Under the pieces are notes generated by a model. It was not told where the DNA came from. It worked only from the letters and a program-made list of their open reading frames with translations, and made no database searches. 64,000 bases of DNA from Rubrivivax sp. Its GTDB lineage: Bacteria > Pseudomonadota > Gammaproteobacteria > Burkholderiales > Burkholderiaceae_C. The translations under genes and the position numbers were made by a program. The stretch spans positions 86,331 to 150,330 of the forward strand of contig JAHCKS010000003.1 in assembly GCA_026125665.1 (NCBI GenBank), given 5' to 3'. This document shows, one piece after another, positions 1-8,864 of the stretch (positions are counted from its first letter, which is position 1; each line of letters begins with the position of its first letter).

Positions 1-1
1 T

Positions 2-586
2 CGCGACGAGCCGGTCATCGAGGTCGTCGCCGAGACCGTGCAGTACCGCCTCGGCGGCGAATCGCTGACGCTGCGCCGCCGTGTGCACGTGCCGATCGGC
101 GGCAGCACGCTGCGCCTGGAAGACCGCGTCACCAACGAGGGGCCGCAGAGCCAGGCGCACGAGCTGCTGTACCACTTCAACCTCGGCCACCCGGCGATCG
201 GGCCGGGCACGCGGGTGGTACGCGACGGGCGCACGCTGGCCGGTCCGTTCGCGATGCCGCTCGCGCAGGCGTGCGGCGAGGCGTCGTGCCTGCCCGCCGA
301 TGGCGCGGCCGTTGCCGTGCGCACGCCCGGACCCGATGGCCCTGGGCTCGCGATCACGTTCACCTGCGACGCGTCCGCGCTGCCGTGGCTGCAACTGTGG
401 CACGACCTGCGGCCGCGCCGCGGCCTGCTGTGCATCGAGCCGTGCACCAGCGAGCGCCTGGCCGGCGGGCGCAGCGCCTGCCCCCCGCATCTCGAGCCCG
501 GCGAAAGCCGGTGCTACCGCGTCGAGATCGGCTTGGCCGAGACCGACGAACGCCCCGCGACAACAGCCCAAGGAGACGACCGATGA
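2..586 (+). CDS. DUF4432 family aldose-epimerase-like protein (5' truncated by window edge)
   Basis: The frame is open from the first bases of the window and ends with TGA at 584-586, so only the C-terminal 194 codons are present. The segment DRVTNEGPQSQAHELLYHFN resembles the conserved beta-sandwich core of DUF4432 proteins, a galactose-mutarotase-like family; members commonly sit beside sugar transporters. The stop overlaps the ATG of the next gene (ATGA), which implies co-transcription and translational coupling with the ABC importer. A role in handling the imported sugar or sugar derivative is inferred from this context. No substrate can be named. Confidence 0.72.
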   Translation, partial: RDEPVIEVVAETVQYRLGGESLTLRRRVHVPIGGSTLRLEDRVTNEGPQSQAHELLYHFNLGHPAIGPGTRVVRDGRTLAGPFAMPLAQACGEASCLPADGAAVAVRTPGPDGPGLAITFTCDASALPWLQLWHDLRPRRGLLCIEPCTSERLAGGRSACPPHLEPGESRCYRVEIGLAETDERPATTAQGDDR

Positions 587-1929
587 CCCGCCCGAACCGC
601 TCGCAACCCCAACGGCGCCGCTGGCTGCTTGCCGGAGCGGCCCTCGCTTCGGGCTCGCCGTTGCGGTTGTGGGCACAGACCGCCGCGCAGCCGCTGCGCA
701 TCGCCGTGCCGCAGGCGCCCTGGTATCCGAGCTTCGAGCGGCTGACCACCGTGTTCGAGCGCATCCATGCGGCCAAGGTGGCGTTCGACGTGAGCCCGTT
801 CACCGGCCTGCTCGAGAAGACGCGCAACGCGGTGCGCTCGGGGCAATCGCCCTTCGATCTGATCTGCATCAACTCCCAGTTCATCCCGGAGTTCTATGCT
901 GGTGGCTTTCTTGAGCCGCTGGCGAAGATCGACCCGCGCTTCAAGCTGCAGCCCGAAGTCATCGCCTACGACAACACGCTGCGTTGGGACGCCGTGCGCA
1001 AGGTGTTCGATGCCAAGGGGGAGGTGATGGCGGTGCCGGTTAACGGCAACATCCAGCTGCTGTACTACCGCGCCGACCTGTACGCGGCCAAGGGCCTGAA
1101 GGTGCCTCGGACCTGGGACGAACTGGCGGCCAACGCCCGCGCACTGCACGGCCCGGACGTGGCCGGCTTCGGCCTGCGCGGTAACCGCGGCTTCTTCGAG
1201 GCGAGCTACGACTTCTATCCGCTGCTGGCCAGCTTCGGCGGCGACATCTTCCGCAATGCCGCCGGCGGCGACTGCACCGTTGTGATCAACAGCCCCGAGG
1301 CGCTGAAGGCGCTGCAGTTCGTGCAGCAGCTCGCCAAGGAGGCCGGCCCGGCCGGCGTGGGCAGCCTGACGCAGGCGCGGCTGATCCAGCTGCTCACCGG
1401 CGGCAAGCTGGCGCAGGCGGTGCTGGTCGCTGCGGCCTGGCCGCAGATGGACGACCCGCAGCGCTCGGCGGTGGTGGGCAAGGTGAACGTGGCGCCGTTG
1501 CCGGCCGGGCCTTCGGGCAAGGTGGTGACGACGCTCGGGCACTGGATCGCCGCGGTGCCCAAGAACCTGCCGAGCGAGCGCAAGAAGGCCGCGTTGGGCT
1601 ACCTCGACTGGTTCCAGCAGAAGGCCACGCAGCAACAGTACCGCGATACCGGAGCGGTACCGATCCGCCAGGACGTGCTGCTCGCCGACCCGGGGCCCGA
1701 TCCCAAGTATCGCCTGCTGCCGGCAGTGGCGGCCTCGTCGGGCAACACACGGCTGATGCTGCCGGTGCCGCAGGCCGCGGAGATCGCCGACGCGATGGAA
1801 CTGCAGCTGAACAAGGTGCTGGTGGGCGAGGCGCAGCCCGCGGCGGCCTTGAACCAGATGGCGCGCGACATCGAGGCGCTGATGGCGCGCGCCGGCATGA
1901 AGACCGGCCGCCTGCCGGATCTGCGCTGA
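583..1929 (+). CDS. ABC transporter substrate-binding protein, carbohydrate type (family 1)
   Basis: This 448-residue periplasmic solute receptor has an N-terminal export signal: arginines at residues 11-13, then a hydrophobic run, with likely cleavage near WAQ (about residue 32). The RRRW-LL pattern is compatible with Tat export. Length and the two-lobe SBP family 1 pattern (for example SGQSPFDLICINSQF and ADLYAAKGLKVPRTWDEL) match sugar or glycerophosphodiester-type receptors. The ATG at 583 overlaps the upstream stop and is preceded by AAGGAG. It is followed one base after its stop by the first permease, so it is the receptor of this importer. The ligand is unknown; the neighbouring sulfatases hint at a sulfated solute. 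Confidence 0.88.
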   Translation: MTRPNRSQPQRRRWLLAGAALASGSPLRLWAQTAAQPLRIAVPQAPWYPSFERLTTVFERIHAAKVAFDVSPFTGLLEKTRNAVRSGQSPFDLICINSQFIPEFYAGGFLEPLAKIDPRFKLQPEVIAYDNTLRWDAVRKVFDAKGEVMAVPVNGNIQLLYYRADLYAAKGLKVPRTWDELAANARALHGPDVAGFGLRGNRGFFEASYDFYPLLASFGGDIFRNAAGGDCTVVINSPEALKALQFVQQLAKEAGPAGVGSLTQARLIQLLTGGKLAQAVLVAAAWPQMDDPQRSAVVGKVNVAPLPAGPSGKVVTTLGHWIAAVPKNLPSERKKAALGYLDWFQQKATQQQYRDTGAVPIRQDVLLADPGPDPKYRLLPAVAASSGNTRLMLPVPQAAEIADAMELQLNKVLVGEAQPAAALNQMARDIEALMARAGMKTGRLPDLR

Positions 1930-1930
1930 C

Positions 1931-2821
1931 ATGGCTCGGCGCTGGCCCAGCCTGCGCCTGTGGCGGGCCGGCAGCTTGGCGCCGCTGGTCCTGTTCTACG
2001 TGTTGTTGACGCTGCTGCCGGTGCTCAACCTCGCGGCAATGAGCGTCAGCGACGTGAGCTGGGCCGCGGGCCGCTCGCACTGGAGCTTCGTGGGCGCCGA
2101 GCACCTCGCGCGGGTGGCCGATGACGCCGTGTATCGCGCCGGTGTGCGCAACACCGCGTGGTTCGCGGCGGTGTCGGTGTCGATCCAGATGCTGCTGGGA
2201 TTCACGCTCGCGCTGCTGGTGTCGCGCACGACGCGCGGCTCGACGCTGTGGCGCATGGTGTTCCTGCTGCCGATCCTGATGCCGGGCATCGTCATCGGCG
2301 CGATCTGGAAGCTGATGTACGACGCCGACTTCGGCGTCATCAACCAGGTGCTGGCCTGGTTCGGCGCGCGCGCACGCGATTGGACGGGCTCTCCCGAGTT
2401 GGCGATGGCCTCCATCATCGCGGTAGATGTGTGGCATTGGACGCCGTTCGTGTTCCTGTTGATGCTCGCGGGCTTGCAGTCGCTGCCGCCGGAGGTGTTC
2501 GAAGCGGCCCGAGTCGATGCGACGCCCTGGTGGCGCGAACTCACCCGGATCACGCTGCCGCTGATGCTGCCCACCATCGTCGTGACGCTGGTGTTCCGCA
2601 GCATCATGGCCTTCAAGGTCTTCGACGAGATCTACCTGCTCACCAGCGGCGGGCCGGGCACCGCGACCGAGGTCATCAGCTTCTCGATCTACCGCACCTT
2701 CTTCGTCCAGGGGCGCGCGGGCTACGGTGCCGCCGTCTCCCTGGTGACGATGATGCTCATCGCCATGGTCGTGGTGCTCGCGCTCAACCTGCAGGCCCGT
2801 CTTGCAAGGAGGCCCGCATGA
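1931..2821 (+). CDS. ABC transporter permease, MalF/UgpA type
   Basis: A 296-residue inner-membrane permease of the binding-protein-dependent transport family. It has about six hydrophobic segments and the cytoplasmic EAA loop (FEAARVDATPWWRELTRITLPL), which docks the ATPase. It starts one base after the binding-protein stop and its own stop overlaps the next ATG (ATGA at 2818). The pair of different permeases is the usual arrangement of carbohydrate uptake systems of the CUT1 kind. Confidence 0.93.
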   Translation: MARRWPSLRLWRAGSLAPLVLFYVLLTLLPVLNLAAMSVSDVSWAAGRSHWSFVGAEHLARVADDAVYRAGVRNTAWFAAVSVSIQMLLGFTLALLVSRTTRGSTLWRMVFLLPILMPGIVIGAIWKLMYDADFGVINQVLAWFGARARDWTGSPELAMASIIAVDVWHWTPFVFLLMLAGLQSLPPEVFEAARVDATPWWRELTRITLPLMLPTIVVTLVFRSIMAFKVFDEIYLLTSGGPGTATEVISFSIYRTFFVQGRAGYGAAVSLVTMMLIAMVVVLALNLQARLARRPA

Positions 2822-3648
2822 GGCCGCGCATGCGCATCGCCGCCGGTGCGCGACTGGCGGCACTGACGCTGGCAGCGCTGGCGGTGCTGCTGCCGTTCGT
2901 GTGGATCGTGGCCGCCTCGTTCAAGTACGAGATCGACATCACGATGGGCCGCCTGGTCTTCTCGCCCACGATCGTGCACTTCGACGAGCTGCTGTTCTCG
3001 CGCGGCTCGGACTTCCTGCGCAACTACGCCAACAGCTTCGGCGTGGCGCTGGTCTCGACGGCCCTGTGCCTGAGCGCCGGCACGCTGGGTGCCTACGCGC
3101 TGGATCGGCTCGACACGCCGGCCTGGCTGCGGCACGCGCTGCTGGGCTGGTCGATGCTGTACTACATGACGCCGCAGATGACGCTGGTGGGCTCATGGTA
3201 CGTCCTGTTCCGGCAAGTGGGCCTGGGCGAGAGCTACACCGCGTTGGTGCTCACGCACACGGTCATGAATCTGCCGATGGCGCTGTGGCTGATGGGTGCC
3301 TTCCTGCGCGACGTGCCGGTCGAGCTGGAGGAGGCGGCGCGTGTGGACGCCTGCGGACCGGTCAAGACCTTCACCCACGTCGTGCTGCCGCTGTTGCGCC
3401 CGGGGCTGCTGGCCACCGGGGCGCTGCTGTTCATCTTCAGCTGGAACGAGTTTGCGGTATCGCTGGCGCTCACCCGCAACGAGACCGCCACGGTGCCCGT
3501 GGCGCTGGCCAAGTTCGCGCAGGACTTCGACATGAAGTACGGTGCGATGGCGGCGGCGGCCACGCTCTCGTTGCTGCCCGCGCTGCTGCTGCTGCTGCTT
3601 GCCACGCGCAGTCTCGTGCGCGGCCTGACGCAAGGCGCGCTCAAGTAG
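2818..3648 (+). CDS. ABC transporter permease, MalG/UgpE type
   Basis: The second permease of the importer, 276 residues starting at the ATG that overlaps the preceding stop. It carries an N-terminal membrane segment after MRPRMRIAAGARLAAL, six predicted membrane spans and the EAA loop EEAARVDACGPVKTFTHVVLPLL in roughly the middle. Upstream in-frame codons belong to the other permease's region and are not used. It forms the heterodimeric channel with the product of 1931-2821. Confidence 0.93.
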   Translation: MRPRMRIAAGARLAALTLAALAVLLPFVWIVAASFKYEIDITMGRLVFSPTIVHFDELLFSRGSDFLRNYANSFGVALVSTALCLSAGTLGAYALDRLDTPAWLRHALLGWSMLYYMTPQMTLVGSWYVLFRQVGLGESYTALVLTHTVMNLPMALWLMGAFLRDVPVELEEAARVDACGPVKTFTHVVLPLLRPGLLATGALLFIFSWNEFAVSLALTRNETATVPVALAKFAQDFDMKYGAMAAAATLSLLPALLLLLLATRSLVRGLTQGALK

Positions 3649-3675
3649 CCGACGCGCCGAACACGGGCTTTCTGC

Positions 3676-4758
3676 ATGTCCTCCATCGCTCTGCGCGGCC
3701 TCGTCAGGCGCTTCGGTGCCGTGACCACGCTGCACGGCATCGATCTCGAGATCGCCGACGGTGCCTTCGTCGTGCTCGTCGGCCCATCGGGCTGCGGCAA
3801 GTCGACGCTGCTGCGGCTCGTCGCCGGGCTCGACCAGCCGAGCGCGGGCCAGGTCCTGATGAACGGTCGTGTCGTCAACGACCTCGGCCCCGCCGAGCGC
3901 GACGTGGCGATGGTGTTCCAGAACTATTCCCTCTATCCGCACATGACGGTGCGGCGCAACCTGGCTTTCGGCCTGGAGAACCTGCGCGTGCCGCCGGGGC
4001 AGATCGCCGAGCGCGTGGACGAAGCGGCGCGCGTGCTCGAGCTGACCGCACTGCTCGAGCGCAAGCCGGCGCAGCTCTCCGGCGGGCAACGGCAGCGCGT
4101 CGCGATGGGGCGGGCCATGGTGCGCCAGCCGCAGGCGTTCCTGTTCGACGAACCGTTGTCCAACCTGGACGCACAGTTGCGGGCATCGATGCGCGTGGAG
4201 ATCAAGAAGCTGCACCGACGCAACGGGCGCACGCTGGTGTACGTCACACACGATCAGGTCGAAGCGATGACGCTGGCCGACATCATCGTTGTGATGCGCA
4301 CCGGGCGCATCGAACAGGCGGGTTCGCCAGCCGAAGTGTTCGAACGGCCGGCCAATCTGTTCGTGGCCGGCTTCATCGGCTCGCCGGCGATGAACCTGCG
4401 TGCGGTGGAGCGGCACGACGGTGCGTTCACGCTCGGCGATGACACGCTGCGGATGGCTGCCGAGCTCGCCCCTGCGCCGGCGCGCTCGCTGCAGCGTGCC
4501 GTGCTCGGCATCCGCCCGGACGACCTGCGGCCGGCGGCCGGGGCCCCAGTCCACTGGCCGCGCCTCACGGCCGCGGCCAAGGTGGTGGAGCCGATGGGCA
4601 GCGAGTGCATCGTCACGCTCGGCGCGGGCCCGCTCGAGCTGACCGCCCGCCTGCACGGACGCAGCCTGCCGAGCGAGGGTGATGCACTGGAACTGGCCGT
4701 CGATCCCGCAACGCTGCACTGGTTCGATCCTCAGTCCGAGCGCGCGCTGTACCCTTGA
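3676..4758 (+). CDS. ABC transporter ATP-binding protein, UgpC/MsmX/MalK class
   Basis: A 360-residue ATPase with Walker A GPSGCGKST, Q-loop VFQNYSLYPHMTV, signature LSGGQRQRVAMGRA, Walker B AFLFDEPLSNLD and the H-loop histidine in VYVTHD. The extra C-terminal domain after about residue 240 (TOBE type) is typical of carbohydrate importer ATPases. It energises the importer encoded just upstream, with a 27-bp gap. Its last codons overlap a possible TTG start of the sulfatase frame, but the sulfatase ATG 15 bp downstream is preferred. Confidence 0.94.
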   Translation: MSSIALRGLVRRFGAVTTLHGIDLEIADGAFVVLVGPSGCGKSTLLRLVAGLDQPSAGQVLMNGRVVNDLGPAERDVAMVFQNYSLYPHMTVRRNLAFGLENLRVPPGQIAERVDEAARVLELTALLERKPAQLSGGQRQRVAMGRAMVRQPQAFLFDEPLSNLDAQLRASMRVEIKKLHRRNGRTLVYVTHDQVEAMTLADIIVVMRTGRIEQAGSPAEVFERPANLFVAGFIGSPAMNLRAVERHDGAFTLGDDTLRMAAELAPAPARSLQRAVLGIRPDDLRPAAGAPVHWPRLTAAAKVVEPMGSECIVTLGAGPLELTARLHGRSLPSEGDALELAVDPATLHWFDPQSERALYP

Positions 4759-4772
4759 CGAGTACCAAGCCC

Positions 4773-6290
4773 ATGAAGACCGTCTTCCTCCTGTTCGATT
4801 CGCTGAACTACCTGGCACTCGAGGCCTTCGGTGGCCTCGAGATCGCGAGTCCGAACTCGCGCCGCCTGGCCGAGCGTGCGGTCTGTTTCGACCGCCACTT
4901 CGCCGGCAGCCTGCCGTGCATGCCGGCGCGGCGCGACCTGCACACCGGCCGCCTGTCGTTCCTGCATCGATCATGGGGGCCGCTGGAGCCCTTCGATGCC
5001 TCGGTGGCCGCCCTCCTGCGCCAGGGCGGCGTGTACACGCATCTCGTCTCCGACCACTACCACTACTTCGAGGAAGGCGGGGCCACCTACCACACCCAGT
5101 ACAACAGCTTCGACTTCATCCGCGGCCAGGAGTCCGACCAGTGGAAGGCGATGGTCAAGCCGCCCATCGAACGCTTCCGCGAGATGTACCACGCGATCCA
5201 GACCCGCTTCGACGAGGACCGGCGCTACCTGCCCAACCTCGTCAACCGCGAGTTCATCCGCGACGAGCAGGACTACCCGGTCGCCGGCTGCTTTCGCTCG
5301 GCTTTCGAGTTCCTGGACCGCAACCGCCGGCACGACGGCTGGCTGCTGCACCTGGAATGCTTCGACCCGCACGAACCGTTCACGGCGCCGGCGCCCTACC
5401 GCGAGCGCTACCCCACCGACTACCGCGGCCCGGTGCTCGACTGGCCGCTGTACGCGCGGGTGCGCGAGTCGCCGCACGAGGTGGCCGAGTTGCGCGCCAA
5501 CTACGCGGCCCTGGTGACGATGTGCGACGCCTACCTCGGGCGGCTGCTCGACTACTTCGACGCGCACGACCTGTGGCGCGACACCGCGCTGGTGCTGACC
5601 ACCGACCACGGCTTCCTGCTCGGCGAGCACGACTGGTGGGCCAAGAACCGTTGCCCGATGTTCAACGAGATCGCGCACCTGCCGCTCATCGTCTACCACC
5701 CGGACCATGCACACCGCGGCGGCACGCGTGTGGCGGCGCTGACGCAGACCACCGACCTGATGCCCACGCTGCTGGATTTCCACGGCGTGCGGCCGCCGGC
5801 CACGGTGCTCGGGCGGCCGCTGCGCCACCTGCTCGAAGGCGGCACGGTGCACCACGACGCCGTGCTGTACGGCATGTTCGGTGCGGCCACCAACATCACC
5901 GATGGCCGCTACACCTACTTCCGCTATCCGCCGGACATGCGCAAGCAGGAGCTGTACGAATACACCCTGATGCCCACGCACCTGCGCAGCTTCTTCTCGG
6001 CGGCCACCTTGAGGCAGGCGCAGCTCGTGCCGCCGTTCGGCTTCACGCAGGAGATCCCGGTGCTCAGGATCCCGGCGCGTCGGCTTGCGGACGGGCAGGT
6101 CGCGGCGATGGGCACCTACGAGGACTGCACCACCGTGCTGTTCGATCTCCAGGCCGACCCGGGGCAGCTGCAGCCGATCGCCGATGAGCAGGTCGAGCAG
6201 CGCCTGCTGCGCACGCTGGCCGACAAGCTGGCGCAGCTGGACGCGCCGGCCGAGGCCTTCGGCCGCATCGGCCTTCAGCGCCCGCGCTGA
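4773..6290 (+). CDS. Sulfatase-family hydrolase, cytoplasmic (CxPxR type), copy 1
   Basis: A 505-residue alkaline-phosphatase-superfamily hydrolase. The signature CMPARRDLHTGR places the Cys converted to formylglycine at residue 49, with a metal-ligand Asp at residue 9 (LFDSLN) and a second metal site in TTDHGFLLGEHDWWAKN. There is no signal peptide, so it acts in the cytoplasm, presumably on a solute brought in by the adjacent ABC importer. The ATG at 4773 is chosen because the paralogue at 7310 starts at the same motif (MK-F-LFDSL). CxPxR enzymes also include phosphonate monoester hydrolases, so sulfate ester as substrate is likely but not certain. Its 3' end overlaps the convergent LysR gene by 16 bp. 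Confidence 0.85.
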   Translation: MKTVFLLFDSLNYLALEAFGGLEIASPNSRRLAERAVCFDRHFAGSLPCMPARRDLHTGRLSFLHRSWGPLEPFDASVAALLRQGGVYTHLVSDHYHYFEEGGATYHTQYNSFDFIRGQESDQWKAMVKPPIERFREMYHAIQTRFDEDRRYLPNLVNREFIRDEQDYPVAGCFRSAFEFLDRNRRHDGWLLHLECFDPHEPFTAPAPYRERYPTDYRGPVLDWPLYARVRESPHEVAELRANYAALVTMCDAYLGRLLDYFDAHDLWRDTALVLTTDHGFLLGEHDWWAKNRCPMFNEIAHLPLIVYHPDHAHRGGTRVAALTQTTDLMPTLLDFHGVRPPATVLGRPLRHLLEGGTVHHDAVLYGMFGAATNITDGRYTYFRYPPDMRKQELYEYTLMPTHLRSFFSAATLRQAQLVPPFGFTQEIPVLRIPARRLADGQVAAMGTYEDCTTVLFDLQADPGQLQPIADEQVEQRLLRTLADKLAQLDAPAEAFGRIGLQRPR

Positions 6291-7228
6291 CCCCGCGCCG
6301 TGCCGCGCGCGCCCGCTGTCCGCATGGCGGCCCGCGCCGGCTCGCAGGCCATCGCCACCAGCTCGCGCAGCGGTGCCAGCTCGGCGCTGTGCTCGCGGTG
6401 GCTGATCCCCATGCCGATGCGCCACACCGGCGCCGGCAGGCGCACCGGGGTCAGCCCGGCGGCCGCAGCGCGCTCGCCGAGCGAGGCCGGCAGGATCGCC
6501 AGACTGTCCGATGCGGCCACGGTGGCGAGCAGCGTCTCGAGCGAGGAGCTGTGCAGCAGCACGCGCGGTGCGTCGAGGCCCGCAGCGGCAAAGGCCGCTT
6601 CGGCGTGCCGGTGCCACTGTGGGTCGTCGGCGAAGCCGACGAAATCGCAGCCGCTCAGGTCGGCGAGCCTGACGCCGCGGCGCCGGGCCAGGGGATGGCC
6701 GCGCCGGCCGTAGGCGAGCATGTCGGCATCGGGCAGCCGCACGGTGCGAAAGCCCTGCGGCAGCGGCTCGCGCGACAGCGACGCCACCAGGACATCGAGC
6801 TCGCCGTCGAGCAGCAGGGGAACGAGCTGCTCCGACACGCCGCTTCGCGTCGCGATCTGCAGCTTCGGGAAGCGCGCGTGCAGGCGGGCCAGCCACTGCG
6901 GCAGGTGCGTCACGCTCCACACCATGCCGGCGCCGATGCGCAGCACGCCGGCTTCGCCGCCGAGCAGCGCGCCGATCTCGGCTTCGAGGCAGCGCGCGCT
7001 GTCGACGATGTGCACGGCGTGGCGCCGCAGGATCTCGCCGGCCGGCGTCGGCACCACGCCGGCGCTGCGGCGCTCGAACAGGCTGACCGACAGTGCCGTC
7101 TCGAGCACGCGGATGCTCTTGCTCAGGGCCGGCTGAGTCACCCCGCAGCCCTGGGCGGCCTTGCGCAGGCTGCGCGCCTGGCACACCGCAAGGAAGTGCT
7201 CGAGGTGGCGCGAGTAGAGCAGGCGCAA
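6275..7228 (-). CDS. LysR-family transcriptional regulator
   Basis: A 317-residue LTTR. The N-terminal winged HTH is seen in RHLEHFLAVCQARSLRKAAQ and the following GVTQPALSKSIRVLE, and the rest matches the effector-binding fold. No ATG is in position. A TTG at 7226-7228 is preceded by GGGAG with 7-nt spacing and gives the usual LTTR length, so it is taken as start. The gene lies between two paralogous sulfatases and is divergent from the second, the normal layout for an LTTR controlling its neighbour; a small sulfated or desulfated molecule may be the inducer (inference). Confidence 0.9.
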   Translation of the reverse strand: MRLLYSRHLEHFLAVCQARSLRKAAQGCGVTQPALSKSIRVLETALSVSLFERRSAGVVPTPAGEILRRHAVHIVDSARCLEAEIGALLGGEAGVLRIGAGMVWSVTHLPQWLARLHARFPKLQIATRSGVSEQLVPLLLDGELDVLVASLSREPLPQGFRTVRLPDADMLAYGRRGHPLARRRGVRLADLSGCDFVGFADDPQWHRHAEAAFAAAGLDAPRVLLHSSSLETLLATVAASDSLAILPASLGERAAAAGLTPVRLPAPVWRIGMGISHREHSAELAPLRELVAMACEPARAAMRTAGARGTARGQRGR

Positions 7229-7246
7229 AGGGGGACTCCCGTGGGT

Positions 7247-7259
7247 TATCGACCGATGA
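7247..7259. promoter_or_regulatory. Candidate LysR box (T-N11-A with ATCG-AC-CGAT dyad)
   Basis: In the 81-bp gap between the divergent LysR gene and sulfatase copy 2, T7247 and A7259 frame an 11-bp interior containing the palindrome ATCGACCGAT (7248-7257). T-N11-A with dyad symmetry is the general LTTR recognition format. The position fits control of both genes. The motif is short and common, so support is modest. Confidence 0.4.
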
Positions 7260-7309
7260 GATTCTGGCGCTTTCGGTGATCGGTGCGGCTGCCTAGACTG
7301 CGCGGCACC

Positions 7310-8833
7310 ATGAAGCTCATCTTCGTTCTGTTCGACTCGCTCGTGCGCAACGCGCTGGGTGCGTACGGCAGCCGCTGGGTGCCGACGCCGAACTTCGACC
7401 GCTTCGCGCGGCGCGCGGTGGTGTTCGACAACCACTGGGCCGGCAGCCTGCCGTGCATGCCGGCGCGGCGCGAGATGCACACCGGCCGCTACAACTTCCT
7501 GCACCGCGGCTGGGGGCCGCTCGAACCGTTCGACCGCTCGTGCTTCGCGCGGCTCGGGGCGGCGGGTGTTTACACCCATCTGGTCAGCGACCACTTCCAC
7601 TACTTCGAGGACGGTGGCGCGACCTATCACCAACGCTACGACTCGTGGGACTTCATCCGCGGCCAGGAGAACGACAAGTGGAAGGCGATGGTCCAGCCGC
7701 CGATCGAACGCTTCAGGAAGATGTACGACCCGCGCAACTACACCATTCCCGGGGACCGCAAGCGGATGATGCATTGCATCACCCGCGAGTTCATCAAGGA
7801 CGAAGAGGACTTCCCCTGCGTCAAGTGCTTCCGCGGCGGGCTCGAGTTCCTCGACCGCAACCGCCACGCCGACCAGTGGCTGCTGCAGATCGAGTGCTTC
7901 GATCCGCACGAGCCCTTCTTCGCGCCCAGGCGCTTCCGCGACGCCGCCGGCGTGGACGACAGCCACCCGATCCTCGACTGGCCGCGCTACGACGCCGTGG
8001 TCGAGGACGCGTTGGCCTGCGAGCAGATGCGCGCCAATTTCGGCGCATTGGTGCGCATGTGCGACCACTACTTCGGCGAACTGCTCGACTACATGGACCG
8101 GCACGCGATGTGGGACGACACCGCGCTGGTGCTGAGCACCGACCATGGCTTCCTGCTGTCGGAGCACGACTGGTGGGGCAAGTGCCGCATGCCGTTCTAC
8201 AACGAGGTCGCGCACATTCCGCTGATGATCCACACGCCGGCCTCGCGGGCGTATGCCGGGCGGCGCTGTGCGAGCCTGACGCAGACCATCGATCTGGCGC
8301 CGACGCTGCTGGGCTGCTTCGGGCTGGAGCCCGAAGCGCAGACCACCGGCTGCTCGCTGCTGCCGCTGCTGGCCGAGGACCGCGCGCTGCGCGAGGTTGC
8401 CCTGTACGGCATCTTCGGCGGCAGCCTCAACGTCACCGACGGCCGCTACACCTTTTTCCACTATCCGGCCGAGCTGTCGGGCGAGGGGCTGTACGAGTAC
8501 ACGCTGATGCCCACGCACATGAACCGCATGTTCCCGGTCTCGCAGCTGCTGGGCGCGACGCTCGGCCGCGCCTTCGACTTCACCCAGGGCGTGCGGCCGT
8601 TGCGCATCCCGGCCCTGCGCGAAGGCGAGCGCCCCGAGCTGAACGGCGGCTTTCTCGATGCACGCAGCATGCTCTTCGACCTCGATGCCGACTACGCGCA
8701 GAACCACCCAATCGAGCGGCCCGACGTCGTGGCGCGGCTGCTCGCGGCAGCCGGCGTGGCGATGGCGCGGCACGACGCCCCGCAGGAGATCTTCGAACGC
8801 TACCGCCTGCCGCGCGCCGCCGCGGCTGCCTGA
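7310..8833 (+). CDS. Sulfatase-family hydrolase, cytoplasmic (CxPxR type), copy 2
   Basis: A 507-residue paralogue of the protein at 4773-6290. It shares the start MK-F-LFDSL, the formylglycine motif CMPARREMHTGR with Cys at residue 49, HRGWGPLEPFDR, and the metal site STDHGFLLSEHDWWGK. It has no signal peptide. The start is an ATG giving the same N-terminus as copy 1; no strong Shine-Dalgarno sequence is visible. It is transcribed away from the LysR gene and is followed 31 bp later by a Bug-type binding protein. No formylglycine-generating enzyme is encoded in this window, so activation must come from elsewhere in the genome. Confidence 0.85.
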   Translation: MKLIFVLFDSLVRNALGAYGSRWVPTPNFDRFARRAVVFDNHWAGSLPCMPARREMHTGRYNFLHRGWGPLEPFDRSCFARLGAAGVYTHLVSDHFHYFEDGGATYHQRYDSWDFIRGQENDKWKAMVQPPIERFRKMYDPRNYTIPGDRKRMMHCITREFIKDEEDFPCVKCFRGGLEFLDRNRHADQWLLQIECFDPHEPFFAPRRFRDAAGVDDSHPILDWPRYDAVVEDALACEQMRANFGALVRMCDHYFGELLDYMDRHAMWDDTALVLSTDHGFLLSEHDWWGKCRMPFYNEVAHIPLMIHTPASRAYAGRRCASLTQTIDLAPTLLGCFGLEPEAQTTGCSLLPLLAEDRALREVALYGIFGGSLNVTDGRYTFFHYPAELSGEGLYEYTLMPTHMNRMFPVSQLLGATLGRAFDFTQGVRPLRIPALREGERPELNGGFLDARSMLFDLDADYAQNHPIERPDVVARLLAAAGVAMARHDAPQEIFERYRLPRAAAAA

Positions 8834-8864
8834 AACGCGACCCCACCCGCCAAGGAGACACCGG

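Noticed and set aside
4755-4772. TTG start for sulfatase copy 1 overlapping the ATPase stop
   Set aside because: The paralogue at 7310 starts at MKLIFVLFDSL, aligning with the ATG at 4773; the TTG would add six unmatched residues.
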